From positions 1-64,000 of the forward strand of contig NZ_JNKR01000004.1 in the NCBI RefSeq assembly GCF_000702905.1: a stretch of 64,000 nucleotides of DNA. The letters run 5' to 3'. A program made the translations under genes and the position numbers. The notes under the pieces were generated by a model. The model saw nothing but the letters and a program-made list of their open reading frames with translations, searched no databases and had not been told where the DNA came from. This document shows, in pieces, positions 7,896 through 16,865 of this stretch (position 1 is the stretch's first letter; every line of letters begins with the position of its first letter). Source of the stretch: Mitsuokella jalaludinii DSM 13811. GTDB taxonomy: Bacteria > Bacillota > Negativicutes > Selenomonadales > Selenomonadaceae.

Positions 7896-7988
7896 GTATA
7901 GGAAAGGTTCCAGACAAAATACAGCAGACTGCCGTAGGCTATAGTTGCAGAAGGAAATTTTGTCTTACATATAATAGGAGGTCCCATT

Positions 7989-8927
7989 ATGGGCAATCAT
8001 TTACATTTGATGGTGGGCGGCCAGGCCGTCATCGAGGGTGTCATGATGCGCGGGCCGAAACTCACGGCGACGGCGGTGCGCGATCCGAACGGCCAGATCC
8101 AGGTCGAGACGAAGGACGTGCATTCCATCTCAGACCGCTATCCCATCCTCAAGAAGCCGCTGCTGCGCGGCTCGGTATCGCTCGTGGAGTCACTCGTCAT
8201 CGGCATCCGCTCGCTCTCGTATTCGGCCAAGATGGCCGGTGAAGAAGACGAGCAGCTCACCGACAGGGAGATGGCCGGCACGATTGTCTTCGCGCTCGTA
8301 CTCGCGAGCATCCTCTTCATCGCCATCCCGACGGGCGCGGCACGTCTCTTCCACTTCATCACGGAAGACCCGTTCTTCCTCAATCTCATGGAAGGCTTCC
8401 TGCGCCTCGCGATCTTCCTCGGCTACATCTGGGGCATTTCGCGCATGAAGGATATCCGCCGCGTCTTCCAGTACCACGGGGCGGAGCACAAGACGATCCA
8501 CTGCTATGAGGCGGGGCTGCCGCTGACGGTCGAGAACGTGCAGAAATTCTCGCGCCTTCACCCGCGCTGCGGCACGAATTTCCTCTTGATCGTCATGCTC
8601 GTCTCGATCTTCGTCTTTGCCTTCCTCGGTTGGCCGAGCCTCGGCGAGCGCATCGCCTCGCGCATCGTGCTGCTGCCGGTCGTCGCCGGCATCTCGTATG
8701 AGATCATCCGCCTCGCGGGCCGCAGCGAGAACAAGATCATCCAGACGGCCATCAAGCCGGGCCTCTGGCTGCAGTACCTGACGACGCGCCCGCCGGAGGA
8801 CGATATGGTGGCCGTGGCCATCGAGTCGCTCAAGGCTGTGCTGCCGGAGGAGGAGATTGCCCCGGGGACAGCGGACTACCGCCATGCGGCAGCGCCGCAG
8901 CCAAAGCCTGTCGAACTCGTCCCCTGA
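7989..8927 (+). CDS. DUF1385 membrane protein (YqhQ-like)
   Basis: A 312-residue protein of the DUF1385 family. It opens with GGQAVIEGVMMRGP and contains YHGAEHKTIHCYE and LHPRCGTNF, the conserved blocks of the family; histidines and cysteines there suggest a metal site. Hydrophobic segments at roughly 95-118, 130-150, 200-220 and 225-245 indicate an integral membrane protein. The biochemical role is not established. In many clostridia and Negativicutes it stands directly before prfA and prmC, as here, so a link to translation termination or its modification is often guessed. AGGAGG precedes the ATG. Confidence 0.88.
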   Translation: MGNHLHLMVGGQAVIEGVMMRGPKLTATAVRDPNGQIQVETKDVHSISDRYPILKKPLLRGSVSLVESLVIGIRSLSYSAKMAGEEDEQLTDREMAGTIVFALVLASILFIAIPTGAARLFHFITEDPFFLNLMEGFLRLAIFLGYIWGISRMKDIRRVFQYHGAEHKTIHCYEAGLPLTVENVQKFSRLHPRCGTNFLLIVMLVSIFVFAFLGWPSLGERIASRIVLLPVVAGISYEIIRLAGRSENKIIQTAIKPGLWLQYLTTRPPEDDMVAVAIESLKAVLPEEEIAPGTADYRHAAAPQPKPVELVP

Positions 8928-8973
8928 CGCATGCCGCAGGCATGGGATACATTACTGTTGAGAGGTGAAATCT

Positions 8974-10047
8974 GTGCTGGAGAAGCTCCAAGCCGTCGAA
9001 GATAAATACCGGGAGCTCGAGTCGCTGATCAGCGACCCCGAGACCATGGCGGACATGGCGAAGTGGCAGGCGTACACGAAGGAACACGCCGCGCTGACGC
9101 CGATCGTCACGAAATTCCGGCGCTATAAAGAGGTCGTCAAGGGCATCGAGGAGGCCAAGTCGATGCTCGGCGAATCGCTTGACCATGAGATGCATGCCTT
9201 TGTCGAAGGAGAGCTCGCGGACCTCATGGAGAAGAAGGGGCAGCTCGACAAGGAGCTGCCGATCCTCCTCCTGCCGAAGGACCCGAATGACGAGAAGAAT
9301 GTCATCGTCGAGATTCGCGGCGGTGTCGGCGGCGAAGAGGCGGCGCTCTTTGCGGGCGATCTCTTCCGCATGTACTCGCGCTATGCGGAGAAGAAGGGCT
9401 GGAAGGTCGAGCTCATGGACGCAAATCCGACGGAGATCGGCGGCTTCAAGGAAGTCACCTTCATGGTCACGGGCTCTGGCGCGTATTCGTATCTCAAGTA
9501 CGAGAGCGGCACGCACCGCGTCCAGCGCGTGCCGGTGACGGAGTCGGGCGGCCGCATCCACACGTCGGCGGCGACTGTCGCCGTGCTGCCGGAGGCTGAG
9601 GACGTCGATGTCGCCATCAATCCTGCGGACCTGCGCATCGACACGTACTGCGCGTCTGGTGCGGGCGGCCAGTACGTCAACCGCACGGAGACGGCCATCC
9701 GCATCACGCACCTGCCGACGGGCATTGTCGTGCAGTGCCAGGACGAGAAGTCGCAGCTCAAGAACAAGGAAAAGGCCATGAAGGTCCTGCGCGCGCGCAT
9801 TCTCGACAAGGCTCGCCAGGAGCAGGAGGCGGCTGTCGCAGCCGACCGCCGGAGCCAGGTCGGCTCGGGCGACCGCAGCGAGCGCATCCGCACCTACAAT
9901 TTCCCACAGGGCCGTGTGACGGACCACCGCATCGGCCTGACGCTGCACAAGATCGACGCCATCCTCGACGGCGATCTCGATGAACTGCTCGCCGCGCTCA
10001 TAACGGCGGACCAGGCAGAACGACTGAAGAAGGTGGACGCGAAATGA
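8974..10047 (+). CDS. prfA: Peptide chain release factor 1
   Basis: Reads UAA and UAG stop codons and triggers peptide release. The 357-residue protein has the PVT stop-codon recognition tripeptide (187-189, in [14 protein letters not shown]) typical of RF1 rather than the SPF of RF2, and the catalytic GGQ at 231-233 ([12 protein letters not shown]). The usual GGQ neighbour is H-V-N; here it is Y-V-N. The GTG at 8974 is chosen because AGAGGTG is six bases upstream; a GTG three codons earlier falls inside that site. Its end overlaps prmC by four bases, coupling the enzyme to its substrate. Confidence 0.95.
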   Translation: MLEKLQAVEDKYRELESLISDPETMADMAKWQAYTKEHAALTPIVTKFRRYKEVVKGIEEAKSMLGESLDHEMHAFVEGELADLMEKKGQLDKELPILLLPKDPNDEKNVIVEIRGGVGGEEAALFAGDLFRMYSRYAEKKGWKVELMDANPTEIGGFKEVTFMVTGSGAYSYLKYESGTHRVQRVPVTESGGRIHTSAATVAVLPEAEDVDVAINPADLRIDTYCASGAGGQYVNRTETAIRITHLPTGIVVQCQDEKSQLKNKEKAMKVLRARILDKARQEQEAAVAADRRSQVGSGDRSERIRTYNFPQGRVTDHRIGLTLHKIDAILDGDLDELLAALITADQAERLKKVDAK

Positions 10048-11018
10048 ACGACAAGATCTGGACTATCGGCCGCATCCTGAAGTGGACGGAGCAGTACTTC
10101 AAGGACAAGGGCATCGAATCGCCGCGCCTCGACGCGGAAGTGCTGCTCGCGCACGTGCTCGAGAAGCAGCGCATCTACCTCTACGTGCACTTTGACGAGC
10201 CGCTGCAGCCTGCTGAGCTCGCCGCTTACCGCGAGATGATCAAGCAGCGCGTCCTGCGCGTGCCTGTCGCGCAGATTCTCGGCGAGAAGGAGTTCATGGG
10301 GCTGACCTTCAAGGTCACGGCCGACACGCTCGTGCCGCGCCCCGACACCGAGATCCTCGTGCAGGCCGCTGTCGAGCGGCTGAAGGCGATGAAGGGCGAG
10401 GCAAAGGCGCCTGAGGATGAAGCTCTTGCAGATGGAGAAGAAGCTTCATCGGCTGCCAATCGAGATGAGGCGGCGGTCGATGTGAGTCAGGAGCCGCTGC
10501 GCATTGCCGATATCGGCACGGGCTCGGGCGCCATCTGCCTTTCGGTGCTGCACTATCTGGCGGACACCGTGGCCGACACGGTCGACATCTCGCCTGAGGC
10601 GCGCGCCGTCGCAGAGGAGAATGCCGCAAGCCTCGGCCTCGCGGACCGCGTCACATTCCACACGGGGGACCTTTTACAGCCGCTGCGCGGCATGACGTTT
10701 GCCGCTATCTTGTCGAATCCGCCCTACATCCCGGAGGCCGACATCGCAGGGCTCGCGCCGGAAGTGCGCCTCAAGGAGCCGCACACAGCACTCTCCGGCG
10801 GCAGAGACGGGCTCGACTTCTACCGCCGCTTGGCGAAAGAAGCCCCTGCCATGCTCGTACCCGGCGGCTTCATGGCTTTTGAAGTCGGCATCCATCAGGC
10901 CGAGCCCGTCGCCGCGCTCGCCAAAGCCAATCCCCTGATTGCCCGCACCGAGATCCTGCCCGACTACGTCGGCATCGACCGCGTCGTCGTGGCATGGAGA
11001 ACAAAGGAGTGTCAATGA
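10044..11018 (+). CDS. prmC: Release factor glutamine methyltransferase
   Basis: Methylates the GGQ glutamine of release factors using S-adenosylmethionine. An N-terminal helical domain (1-85) is followed by a Rossmann methyltransferase domain with DIGTGSGAI and the substrate-binding NPPY (225-228). At 324 residues it is longer than the usual 275-290: residues about 113-150, between VPRPDTE and the SAM motif, form an acidic low-complexity insert rich in A, E and D. The ATGA overlap with prfA upstream and with tsaC downstream shows a tightly coupled operon. Confidence 0.93.
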   Translation: MNDKIWTIGRILKWTEQYFKDKGIESPRLDAEVLLAHVLEKQRIYLYVHFDEPLQPAELAAYREMIKQRVLRVPVAQILGEKEFMGLTFKVTADTLVPRPDTEILVQAAVERLKAMKGEAKAPEDEALADGEEASSAANRDEAAVDVSQEPLRIADIGTGSGAICLSVLHYLADTVADTVDISPEARAVAEENAASLGLADRVTFHTGDLLQPLRGMTFAAILSNPPYIPEADIAGLAPEVRLKEPHTALSGGRDGLDFYRRLAKEAPAMLVPGGFMAFEVGIHQAEPVAALAKANPLIARTEILPDYVGIDRVVVAWRTKECQ

Positions 11019-12076
11019 TGCAGACAGAGATTATCACGATAACCGATGTGAAGGCGCAACAGGCAGATCTCGCGCGCGCGGGGAAGGTGCTGCGCAGCGG
11101 GGGGCTGGTGGCTTTTCCGACGGAGACGGTCTACGGGCTCGGGGCAAACGGGCTCGATGCGGATGCCTGTGCGCGCATCTACGAGGCGAAGGGGCGTCCG
11201 TCGGACAATCCACTGATCCTGCATGTCTCGGACCGCGCGATGGTCGAGATGATTGCGGCGGAGGTCACGCCGATGGCGGAAAAGCTGCTCGCGGCCTTTA
11301 TGCCGGGGCCCATCACGCTGATCTTGCGCCGCAAGGCCATCGTGCCGGACCGCATCACGGGCGGCCTCGATACCGTCGGCATCCGCATGCCGGAGCACCC
11401 CGTGGCCCGCGCGATGATCCGCGCGGCCGGCGTGCCGGTCGCGGCGCCGTCTGCCAACATCTCGGGCCGTCCGAGCCCGACGACGGCGGCCTCTGTCCTG
11501 CGCGACATGAAAGGGCGCATCCCCTTGATCCTCGACGGCGGCCCCTGCCGCTTCGGCGTCGAGTCGACCATCGTCGACTGCACGGGCCCTGTGGCCGTCA
11601 TCCTGCGCCCGGGGGCCATCACGCGCGAGATGCTCACCGAAGTGCTCGGCGGCTGCAAGCTCGACCCCGCGCTCGTCGGCGCGGACACTGTGCCGCGCGC
11701 GCCGGGCATGAAATACAAGCACTACGCGCCGAAGGCCCCCTTGACACTGCTCGAGGGCGAGCCTTCGAAGATGGCCGCTGCCTTCCACCGCCAGGTCCGC
11801 CGCCTGCAGGGCGAGGGCCGTACGGTCGGCGTGCTCGCCAGCCATGAGGTCTGCGAGGCCCTGCAGGGCCTCGTGCCTGCAGAGCTCCTGAAGGACTACG
11901 GCCCGCAGGGCGACCTCTTGGCAATCGCCGCCCATATCTACGAGGAACTCATCGCCTTCAACGACACAGAGGCCGACGCGCTGCTCGGCGAAGGAACGAC
12001 GGAGAAGGGGCTTGGCCTCGCCATTATGAACCGCCTGCACAAAGCCAGCGCCTTCCACAGCCTCAGGATTTCCTGA
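11015..12076 (+). CDS. L-threonylcarbamoyladenylate synthase, Sua5 type
   Basis: Makes threonylcarbamoyl-AMP from threonine, bicarbonate and ATP for the t6A37 modification of ANN-decoding tRNAs. The 353-residue protein contains the YrdC/TsaC domain (about 10-200) with PTETVYGLG, KGRPSDNPLILHV and SANISGRPSPT, then a C-terminal Sua5 domain (about 230-350). The ATG at 11015 follows AAAGGAG by five bases and overlaps the prmC stop; a second ATG directly follows. The DUF1385-prfA-prmC-tsaC run is all translation-related. Confidence 0.93.
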   Translation: MMQTEIITITDVKAQQADLARAGKVLRSGGLVAFPTETVYGLGANGLDADACARIYEAKGRPSDNPLILHVSDRAMVEMIAAEVTPMAEKLLAAFMPGPITLILRRKAIVPDRITGGLDTVGIRMPEHPVARAMIRAAGVPVAAPSANISGRPSPTTAASVLRDMKGRIPLILDGGPCRFGVESTIVDCTGPVAVILRPGAITREMLTEVLGGCKLDPALVGADTVPRAPGMKYKHYAPKAPLTLLEGEPSKMAAAFHRQVRRLQGEGRTVGVLASHEVCEALQGLVPAELLKDYGPQGDLLAIAAHIYEELIAFNDTEADALLGEGTTEKGLGLAIMNRLHKASAFHSLRIS

Positions 12077-12103
12077 GCGGCTGAGCGATGCGGGATTGAC
12101 CGT

Positions 12104-12144
12104 AAAAAAATCCCTGTCCGAAACAGATGTTTCAGACAGGGATT
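12104..12144 (-). terminator. Terminator of the 6S RNA transcript (also usable by tsaC)
   Basis: Stem AATCCCTGTC/GACAGGGATT, extended by GAAAC/GTTTC, with seven Ts on the minus strand (complement of 12104-12110). It ends the minus-strand non-coding RNA; on the plus strand the flank is weaker (TTCTTCATTTTG). Confidence 0.85.
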
Positions 12145-12199
12145 CTTCATTTTGTATACGCGAAGAGGGACTGCAGACCTAACGCAGCAATCCCTCTTC

Positions 12200-12384
12200 A
12201 AAGCAGGGGTCCAGGGTGCCGTTCGCTTTAAATGCCTAAAACCTGCGGCTAGCAGGTGGGTGCCTTAAGTCCGGTTTCTGCAGTCGCCGAGGCGGGCATC
12301 TGCCGGAATCAAATCAAGCTCCCTAGGAAAAATGTAGGTTAGACACTTCTAAAGCTCACGTACATCCCAGGCTTGTCCTTCTTT
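12200..12384 (-). ncRNA. ssrS: 6S RNA (SsrS), minus strand
   Basis: No open frame covers this gap. The minus strand has a strong promoter, about 185 bases of structured sequence and a terminator. Near the 5' end CTGGGATGTACGTGAGC resembles CUGAGAUGUUCGCAAGC of E. coli 6S RNA, and near the 3' end GGCACCCACCTGC-TAGCC-GCAGGT followed by ACGGCACCC matches the layout of the 6S 3' arm, so the ends can form the closing stem. 6S RNA binds the housekeeping RNA polymerase in stationary phase. The exact ends are estimated from the promoter and size. A 9-bp hairpin (GAAGAGGGA/TCCCTCTTC, 12162-12199) lies between the RNA and the terminator and may be trimmed. A different structured RNA is possible. Confidence 0.68.
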
Positions 12385-12390
12385 ACGTGT

Positions 12391-12419
12391 ATCATAGCAT
12401 AAAAAAAACACGCGTGCAA
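12391..12419 (-). promoter_or_regulatory. Promoter of the 6S RNA gene
   Basis: Minus strand TTGCAC (12419-12414), 17 bp, TATGAT (12396-12391) with TGC before it. Transcription would begin near 12384. Confidence 0.82.
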
Positions 12420-12447
12420 GTCTTGACAAATCAATAAAGAAGGCAGG

Positions 12448-12476
12448 TTGTGGAAAAGATAGAAATCCCTTATAAT
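12448..12476 (+). promoter_or_regulatory. Promoter of the 104-residue orphan gene
   Basis: TTGTGG (12448-12453), 17 bp, TATAAT (12471-12476). It points away from the 6S promoter and leaves a leader of about 95 bases containing a GC-rich palindromic stretch (12523-12552). A TTGACA at 12423 is too far upstream to pair with this -10. Confidence 0.65.
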
Positions 12477-12577
12477 GAAAAGATAGGGGGTACCCTGTAA
12501 GTTGAGGAAAAACGATAGATGACCCGCACCGCGCGGGCGCGCAGATTGCGCCGATATCATTCAAAGGGGATAAAAGA

Positions 12578-12892
12578 ATGGCAATTACCTACAGCGTAGC
12601 AATCAGTTACAAGAACGACCTCGGCTGGATTGATTATGACGAAGCGGCCAAGACGGCTGTCGTCAACCTGGCCAACGAAGAGGGCAAGAAGAAAGTCGAG
12701 GATTACCTCAATACGACGCACGAGATCAACATCCCGCACGAGACGCTCATGGACTTCACGCATGAGACGATCGACCCGCTGGCCGACCTCAAGAGCCTGC
12801 AGACTGCTCTGACCCGCCTCTGGGGCGCGACGAACGTCAGCGTTGACTGGAGCCGCCCGGTCGAGTATGTTCGCTTACATCCACACTATTGA
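12578..12892 (+). CDS. Hypothetical protein, 104 residues
   Basis: I do not recognise this family. The protein starts MAITYSVAISYKNDLGWIDYDE, is acidic, has no signal peptide, membrane segment or cysteine, and alternates short beta-like strands with helices, so it should be a small soluble cytoplasmic protein. Codon bias matches the neighbouring genes, AAAGGGG stands upstream of the ATG, and it has its own good promoter and terminator, so it is a real and probably well-expressed gene. A DUF-type conserved protein limited to Negativicutes is my best guess. Confidence 0.75.
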   Translation: MAITYSVAISYKNDLGWIDYDEAAKTAVVNLANEEGKKKVEDYLNTTHEINIPHETLMDFTHETIDPLADLKSLQTALTRLWGATNVSVDWSRPVEYVRLHPHY

Positions 12893-12907
12893 GCCGAGCC
12901 GTATGGC

Positions 12908-12940
12908 AAAAGCCGCCAGCTCTGAGCTGGCGGCTTTCTT
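12908..12940 (+). terminator. Terminator of the 104-residue orphan gene
   Basis: AAAGCCGCCAGCTC and GAGCTGGCGGCTTT form a 14-bp stem with a 3-base loop followed by CTTGT. Confidence 0.85.
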
Positions 12941-13063
12941 GTACTGTTTTTTAGGCGCTGTTTACCGCGTGTTTATCTTTGGTGCGTACACTCAGAGGAA
13001 GATGCGGACTGCTGTTTCCGTCGGAATGGCGTGGACATTACATAGAGAAAGAGGATTTTTGCA

Positions 13064-14011
13064 TTGAATATCTTAGTGACTGGGGGAGCCGGTTTCATCG
13101 GCTCCCACCTTGTGAGGAAACTGCTGGCCGAGGGTGAGCAGGTGACGGTGCTTGACAACTTCAGCACGGGCAGCCGTGAGAACCTGCCGCAGGATGCGGC
13201 GGTCAAGTGCGTCGAGATGGATGTCAATGATGCATCGCTCGCAGAGGTCTTTGCTGAAGGCCGTTTCGATGCGGTCGTGCATCTCGCGGGCCAGACGACG
13301 GTGCACATCTCGATGGAGTCGCCGGCGCTTGATGGCCGCGAGAACATCATCGGCTCCATCCACGTGCTCGAGCAGGCGCGGCGCACGGGCGTGCAGCGCG
13401 TCGTCTTCGCTTCGACGGCGGCGAGCTACGGCGACGTCGCGGAGGAGAGCCTGCCGATCGTCGAGTCGGAGCCTCTCCACCCGATGTCGTTCTACGGCCT
13501 GTCAAAGGTCACGGTCGAGCACTACCTGCGCCTCTACCAGCAGTCGTTCGGGCTCGACTTCGTCATCCTGCGCTTCGCCAATGTCTACGGTGAGCGCCAG
13601 GGCAATGGCGGTGAGGGCGGCGTCATCAGCATCTTCGCCAAGCGCCTGGCAGAGGGCCGGGCGCTCACGATATACGGCGACGGCGAGCAGACTCGCGACT
13701 TCATCTACGCGGGCGACATCGCGGCAGGCATCTGCGCGGCGCTCCACACGGAGCATGTCAATCACGCCTACAACCTCTCGACGCAGACGGAGACGAGCCT
13801 CAGGGAACTCGTCGCCATTCTCGCCGATGTCTCCGGCAGGGATATCGAGCCGCGCTGCCTCGAGGCGCGCCCCGGCGATATCTACAAATCCATGCTCGCC
13901 AACGGCCGCGCGCGCCGCGCGCTCGGCTGGGCACCTGTCGTCTCCCTGCGCGAGGGCCTCAGGCGCACTTACGCGTACTTCTGCGCGTCAAGCGAGACAA
14001 GTGCGAAATGA
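13064..14011 (+). CDS. NAD-dependent sugar epimerase, UDP-glucose 4-epimerase-like
   Basis: A 315-residue extended SDR with NILVTGGAGFIGSH at the N-terminus, a FASTAASYG strand and the YGLSK Tyr-Lys catalytic pair, followed by FANVYGERQ and GDGEQTRDFIY, the UDP-sugar binding blocks of GalE-type enzymes. It probably interconverts UDP-glucose and UDP-galactose or the N-acetyl forms; specificity cannot be read. The start is a TTG at 13064 that puts the nucleotide-binding motif at the N-terminus, with AAGAGG upstream; no ATG fits. It stands alone between terminators. Confidence 0.87.
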   Translation: MNILVTGGAGFIGSHLVRKLLAEGEQVTVLDNFSTGSRENLPQDAAVKCVEMDVNDASLAEVFAEGRFDAVVHLAGQTTVHISMESPALDGRENIIGSIHVLEQARRTGVQRVVFASTAASYGDVAEESLPIVESEPLHPMSFYGLSKVTVEHYLRLYQQSFGLDFVILRFANVYGERQGNGGEGGVISIFAKRLAEGRALTIYGDGEQTRDFIYAGDIAAGICAALHTEHVNHAYNLSTQTETSLRELVAILADVSGRDIEPRCLEARPGDIYKSMLANGRARRALGWAPVVSLREGLRRTYAYFCASSETSAK

Positions 14012-14020
14012 ATACGACAA

Positions 14021-14049
14021 AAGGGCCCCGGCAGATGCCGGGGCCTTTA
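14021..14049. terminator. Bidirectional terminator between epimerase and UPF0291 gene
   Basis: GGCCCCGGCA and TGCCGGGGCC form a 10-bp GC stem with AAAAG and CTTTAT flanks, placed between two converging genes. Confidence 0.85.
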
Positions 14050-14097
14050 TGATGGCGTGATTCTCGTGCGGTGATGATTGCGGATGATAGGGATCGA

Positions 14098-14343
14098 TCA
14101 ATGGAGCTTGTGGCTCGGACGCAGCGAAAAAGCAACTTCTTTGACATGCATGGTGCTCTCTTGCTCGAGCGGTGTGTCGATGATCTCGACTTGTTCCAGC
14201 ATGTTGCGGACCTGCTCGCGGATGCCGGCGAGGTATTCACGGCGCAGTGCCTGCTGCTCGATGCGCTCATCTTCACTGAGGCCGCTGCTGCGTTTCTTGC
14301 GGGAAAGCTCATTGATGCGGGCGATGAGTTCTTTCGTGATCAT
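14098..14343 (-). CDS. UPF0291/DUF896 protein, YnzC-like
   Basis: 81 residues: MITKELIARINELSRKKRSS then GLSEDERIEQQALRREYLAG and IREQVRNMLEQVEIID, the helical hairpin of the DUF896 family (B. subtilis YnzC, encoded with SOS cell-division inhibitor YneA). The function is unsettled. The C-terminal 20 residues after the family domain are extra. The ATG at 14343 follows AAGGAAGGA. The gene is on its own on the minus strand, not in a yneA operon, and no LexA-like box is apparent near its promoter. Confidence 0.88.
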   Translation of the reverse strand: MITKELIARINELSRKKRSSGLSEDERIEQQALRREYLAGIREQVRNMLEQVEIIDTPLEQESTMHVKEVAFSLRPSHKLH

Positions 14344-14387
14344 ATCGTGTTGTCCTTCCTTTTCGATATATGAATCCTCTTATCTTT

Positions 14388-14415
14388 ATTATAGTGGAAA
14401 GTAATGGAAAAGCAA
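14388..14415 (-). promoter_or_regulatory. Promoter of the UPF0291 gene
   Basis: Minus strand TTGCTT (14415-14410), 16 bp, TATAAT (14393-14388), about 45 bases before the start codon. Confidence 0.65.
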
Positions 14416-14440
14416 GTTTTTTTGAATGGGACGTGATTCG

Positions 14441-14470
14441 TTGACAGCCCTTCTTTCCATTTGCTATACT
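14441..14470 (+). promoter_or_regulatory. Promoter of nrdA-nrdB
   Basis: Consensus TTGACA (14441-14446), 18 bp, TGC-TATACT (14462-14470). About 73 bases of leader follow. No clear pair of NrdR boxes is seen around it. Confidence 0.8.
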
Positions 14471-14543
14471 GGTTCAGTAATCAATATGTAGTGGTTAGAG
14501 ATAACTTTTCTTGAAATAATCTACTGTATCTAGGAGTAAAAAG

Positions 14544-16811
14544 ATGGATCGTACTGTCAAATCGCCGGTCCTGCAGCATTTGCTGCGGGCTTGTCCTGTG
14601 CCGGGCCTCGCTGCCTGCCTGGCCGGTGTGGAACGTGACTTTGGCGAGCATGTGGGGGACTTCCCAGCGCTTGCCGAGAAATATGAGGTGTTCGGCAAGC
14701 CCTCGCTTGACCTGGATGAGAAGTTGCAGGCGCTCATCCGCGCGGCGGTGGAACTCGCCTCGGCGGAGGCACCGCACTGGGACAAGATCGCGGCGCGCCT
14801 GCGCTATCTTGACTTTGCGCGCCATCTGGCGGAGTCGGAGGCGAAGCGCGGCATCACGAACTTCGTGGCCAAGCTGCGCTACCTGACGGCCAAGGAGCTC
14901 TACGGCAGTTACATCCTCGAGAACTACACGGAGCAGGAGCTCCGCACGGCTTCACGCTTCATCGTGGCGGAGCGCAATCACCTCTACTCGTACGCGGGCC
15001 TCGACCTCCTGCTCTCGCGCTACGTCATCCACACGCATCACGGCGTGGCGCTCGAGTCCCCGCAGGAGATGTATCTCGGCATCGCACTGCACCTCGCGAT
15101 GCTCGAGGAGCCTTCGGTGCGCATGGACTGGGTGCGCCGCTTCTACGACATGCTGAGCCTGCAGCAGGTCACGATGGCGACGCCGACACTCGCCAACGCG
15201 AGAAAGCCGTATCACCAGCTCTCGAGCTGCTTCATCGACACGGTGCCGGACTCTCTCGACGGCATCTACCGCAGCCTCGACTCGTTTGCCAAGGTCAGCA
15301 AGTGGGGCGGTGGCATGGGCCTCTACTTCGGCAAGGTGCGCGCGACAGGCGCGGCCATCCGCGGCTTCGAGGGCGCGGCGGGCGGTGTCATCCGCTGGAT
15401 CCGCCTCGTCAATGACACGGCTGTGGCCGTCGACCAGCTCGGCGTGCGCCAGGGGGCTTGCGCCGTCTACCTCGACGCCTGGCACAAGGACCTGCCGGAG
15501 TTCCTGCAGCTGCGCACCAACAACGGCGACGACCGCATGAAGGCGCACGACATCTTCCCGGCCGTCTGCTACCCGGACCTGTTCTGGAAGCTCGCGAAGG
15601 AGGACCTCGACGCGCCGTGGTTCCTCATGGACCCGCACGAGATCGAGATGGTCATGGGCTACGCGCTCGAGGACTTCTGGGGTGAGGAGTGGGAGAAGCG
15701 CTACCGCGCCTGTGTCGCCGATCCGCGCATCGACAAGCGTGTGATCTCGGTCAAGGAGATCGTCCGCCTGATCCTGAAGTCCGTCGTCGAGACGGGCACG
15801 CCGTTTGCCTTCTACCGCGACACGGTCAACCGCCTCAACCCCAATCCGCAGGCCGGCATGATCTACTGCTCGAACCTCTGCACGGAGATTGCGCAGAACA
15901 TGTCGGCTGTCGAGTCGGTCCGCACGGAGATCAAGACGGAGGCGGGCGACACGGTCGTGCAGGTCACGACGCGGCCGGGCGACTTTGTCGTCTGCAATCT
16001 CGCGAGCCTCAACCTCGGCCGCATCGACGTGACGTCGCAGGAGGAGCTGCGCTCTGTCGTGCGCACGGCGGTGCGCGCGCTCGACAATGTCATCGATCTC
16101 AATGAGGCGCCGCTCGCCTACGCGCGCCTGACGAACGGGAAGTACAGGAGCATCGGCCTCGGCGTCTCGGGCTACCACCACATGCTCGCCAAGAACGCCG
16201 TCCGCTGGGAGAGCGAGGAACACCTCGCCTTCGTCGATGACGTATTCTCCCGCATCAACTACGCGGCCATCGAGGCGAGCAGCGACCTTGCGGCGGAGAA
16301 GGGCTCGTACGGCTGCTTTGCGGGCAGCGACTGGCAGACGGGTGACTACTTCAGGAAGCGCGGCTACGGGTCGGAAGCGTGGCAGGAACTCGCCGCGAAG
16401 GTCCGCGCGCAGGGCATGCGCAATGCGTATCTCCTCGCCGTGGCGCCGACGAGTTCGACGTCCATCCTCGTCGGCACGACGGCCGGCGTTGACCCCATCA
16501 TGAAGCGCTTCTTCCTCGAGGAGAAGAAGGGCGCCATCCTGCCGCGCATCGCGCCGGACCTTTCCATGAAGACGTTCTGGTACTACAAGAGCGCGCATAC
16601 GGTCGACCAGAACTGGTCGGTGCGCGCGGCCGGCGTGCGCCAGCGCCATATCGACCAGGCGCAGAGCGTCAACCTCTACATCACGAACGACTTCACCTTC
16701 CGCCAGGTGCTGGCCCTCTACATCAAGGCCTACGAGGAGGGCGTCAAGACCATCTACTACGTGCGCAGCAAGTCGCTCGAGGTCGAGGAGTGCGAGAGCT
16801 GCTCCTCGTGA
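14544..16811 (+). CDS. nrdA: Ribonucleoside-diphosphate reductase, class I, alpha subunit
   Basis: Reduces ribonucleotides to deoxyribonucleotides with NrdB. In 755 residues the redox pair is C229 (QLSSCF) and C484 (VVCNLASLN), and the active-site loop is N444-C446-E448 (SNLCTEI). YY before the C-terminal tail (TIYYVRSK) is the radical-transfer tyrosine pair and the tail ends ECESCSS, the shuttle cysteines. The N-terminal 60 residues lack the KRDG-type ATP-cone motif although the following helices align, so the activity-control site looks degenerate. TAGGAG precedes the ATG. nrdB follows 54 bp later in one operon. Confidence 0.95.
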   Translation: MDRTVKSPVLQHLLRACPVPGLAACLAGVERDFGEHVGDFPALAEKYEVFGKPSLDLDEKLQALIRAAVELASAEAPHWDKIAARLRYLDFARHLAESEAKRGITNFVAKLRYLTAKELYGSYILENYTEQELRTASRFIVAERNHLYSYAGLDLLLSRYVIHTHHGVALESPQEMYLGIALHLAMLEEPSVRMDWVRRFYDMLSLQQVTMATPTLANARKPYHQLSSCFIDTVPDSLDGIYRSLDSFAKVSKWGGGMGLYFGKVRATGAAIRGFEGAAGGVIRWIRLVNDTAVAVDQLGVRQGACAVYLDAWHKDLPEFLQLRTNNGDDRMKAHDIFPAVCYPDLFWKLAKEDLDAPWFLMDPHEIEMVMGYALEDFWGEEWEKRYRACVADPRIDKRVISVKEIVRLILKSVVETGTPFAFYRDTVNRLNPNPQAGMIYCSNLCTEIAQNMSAVESVRTEIKTEAGDTVVQVTTRPGDFVVCNLASLNLGRIDVTSQEELRSVVRTAVRALDNVIDLNEAPLAYARLTNGKYRSIGLGVSGYHHMLAKNAVRWESEEHLAFVDDVFSRINYAAIEASSDLAAEKGSYGCFAGSDWQTGDYFRKRGYGSEAWQELAAKVRAQGMRNAYLLAVAPTSSTSILVGTTAGVDPIMKRFFLEEKKGAILPRIAPDLSMKTFWYYKSAHTVDQNWSVRAAGVRQRHIDQAQSVNLYITNDFTFRQVLALYIKAYEEGVKTIYYVRSKSLEVEECESCSS

Positions 16812-16865
16812 TGGCAACTGCCACAGACTTCTGTCAGACCGCTAGAGCTAGAAAGGATATGCAAT

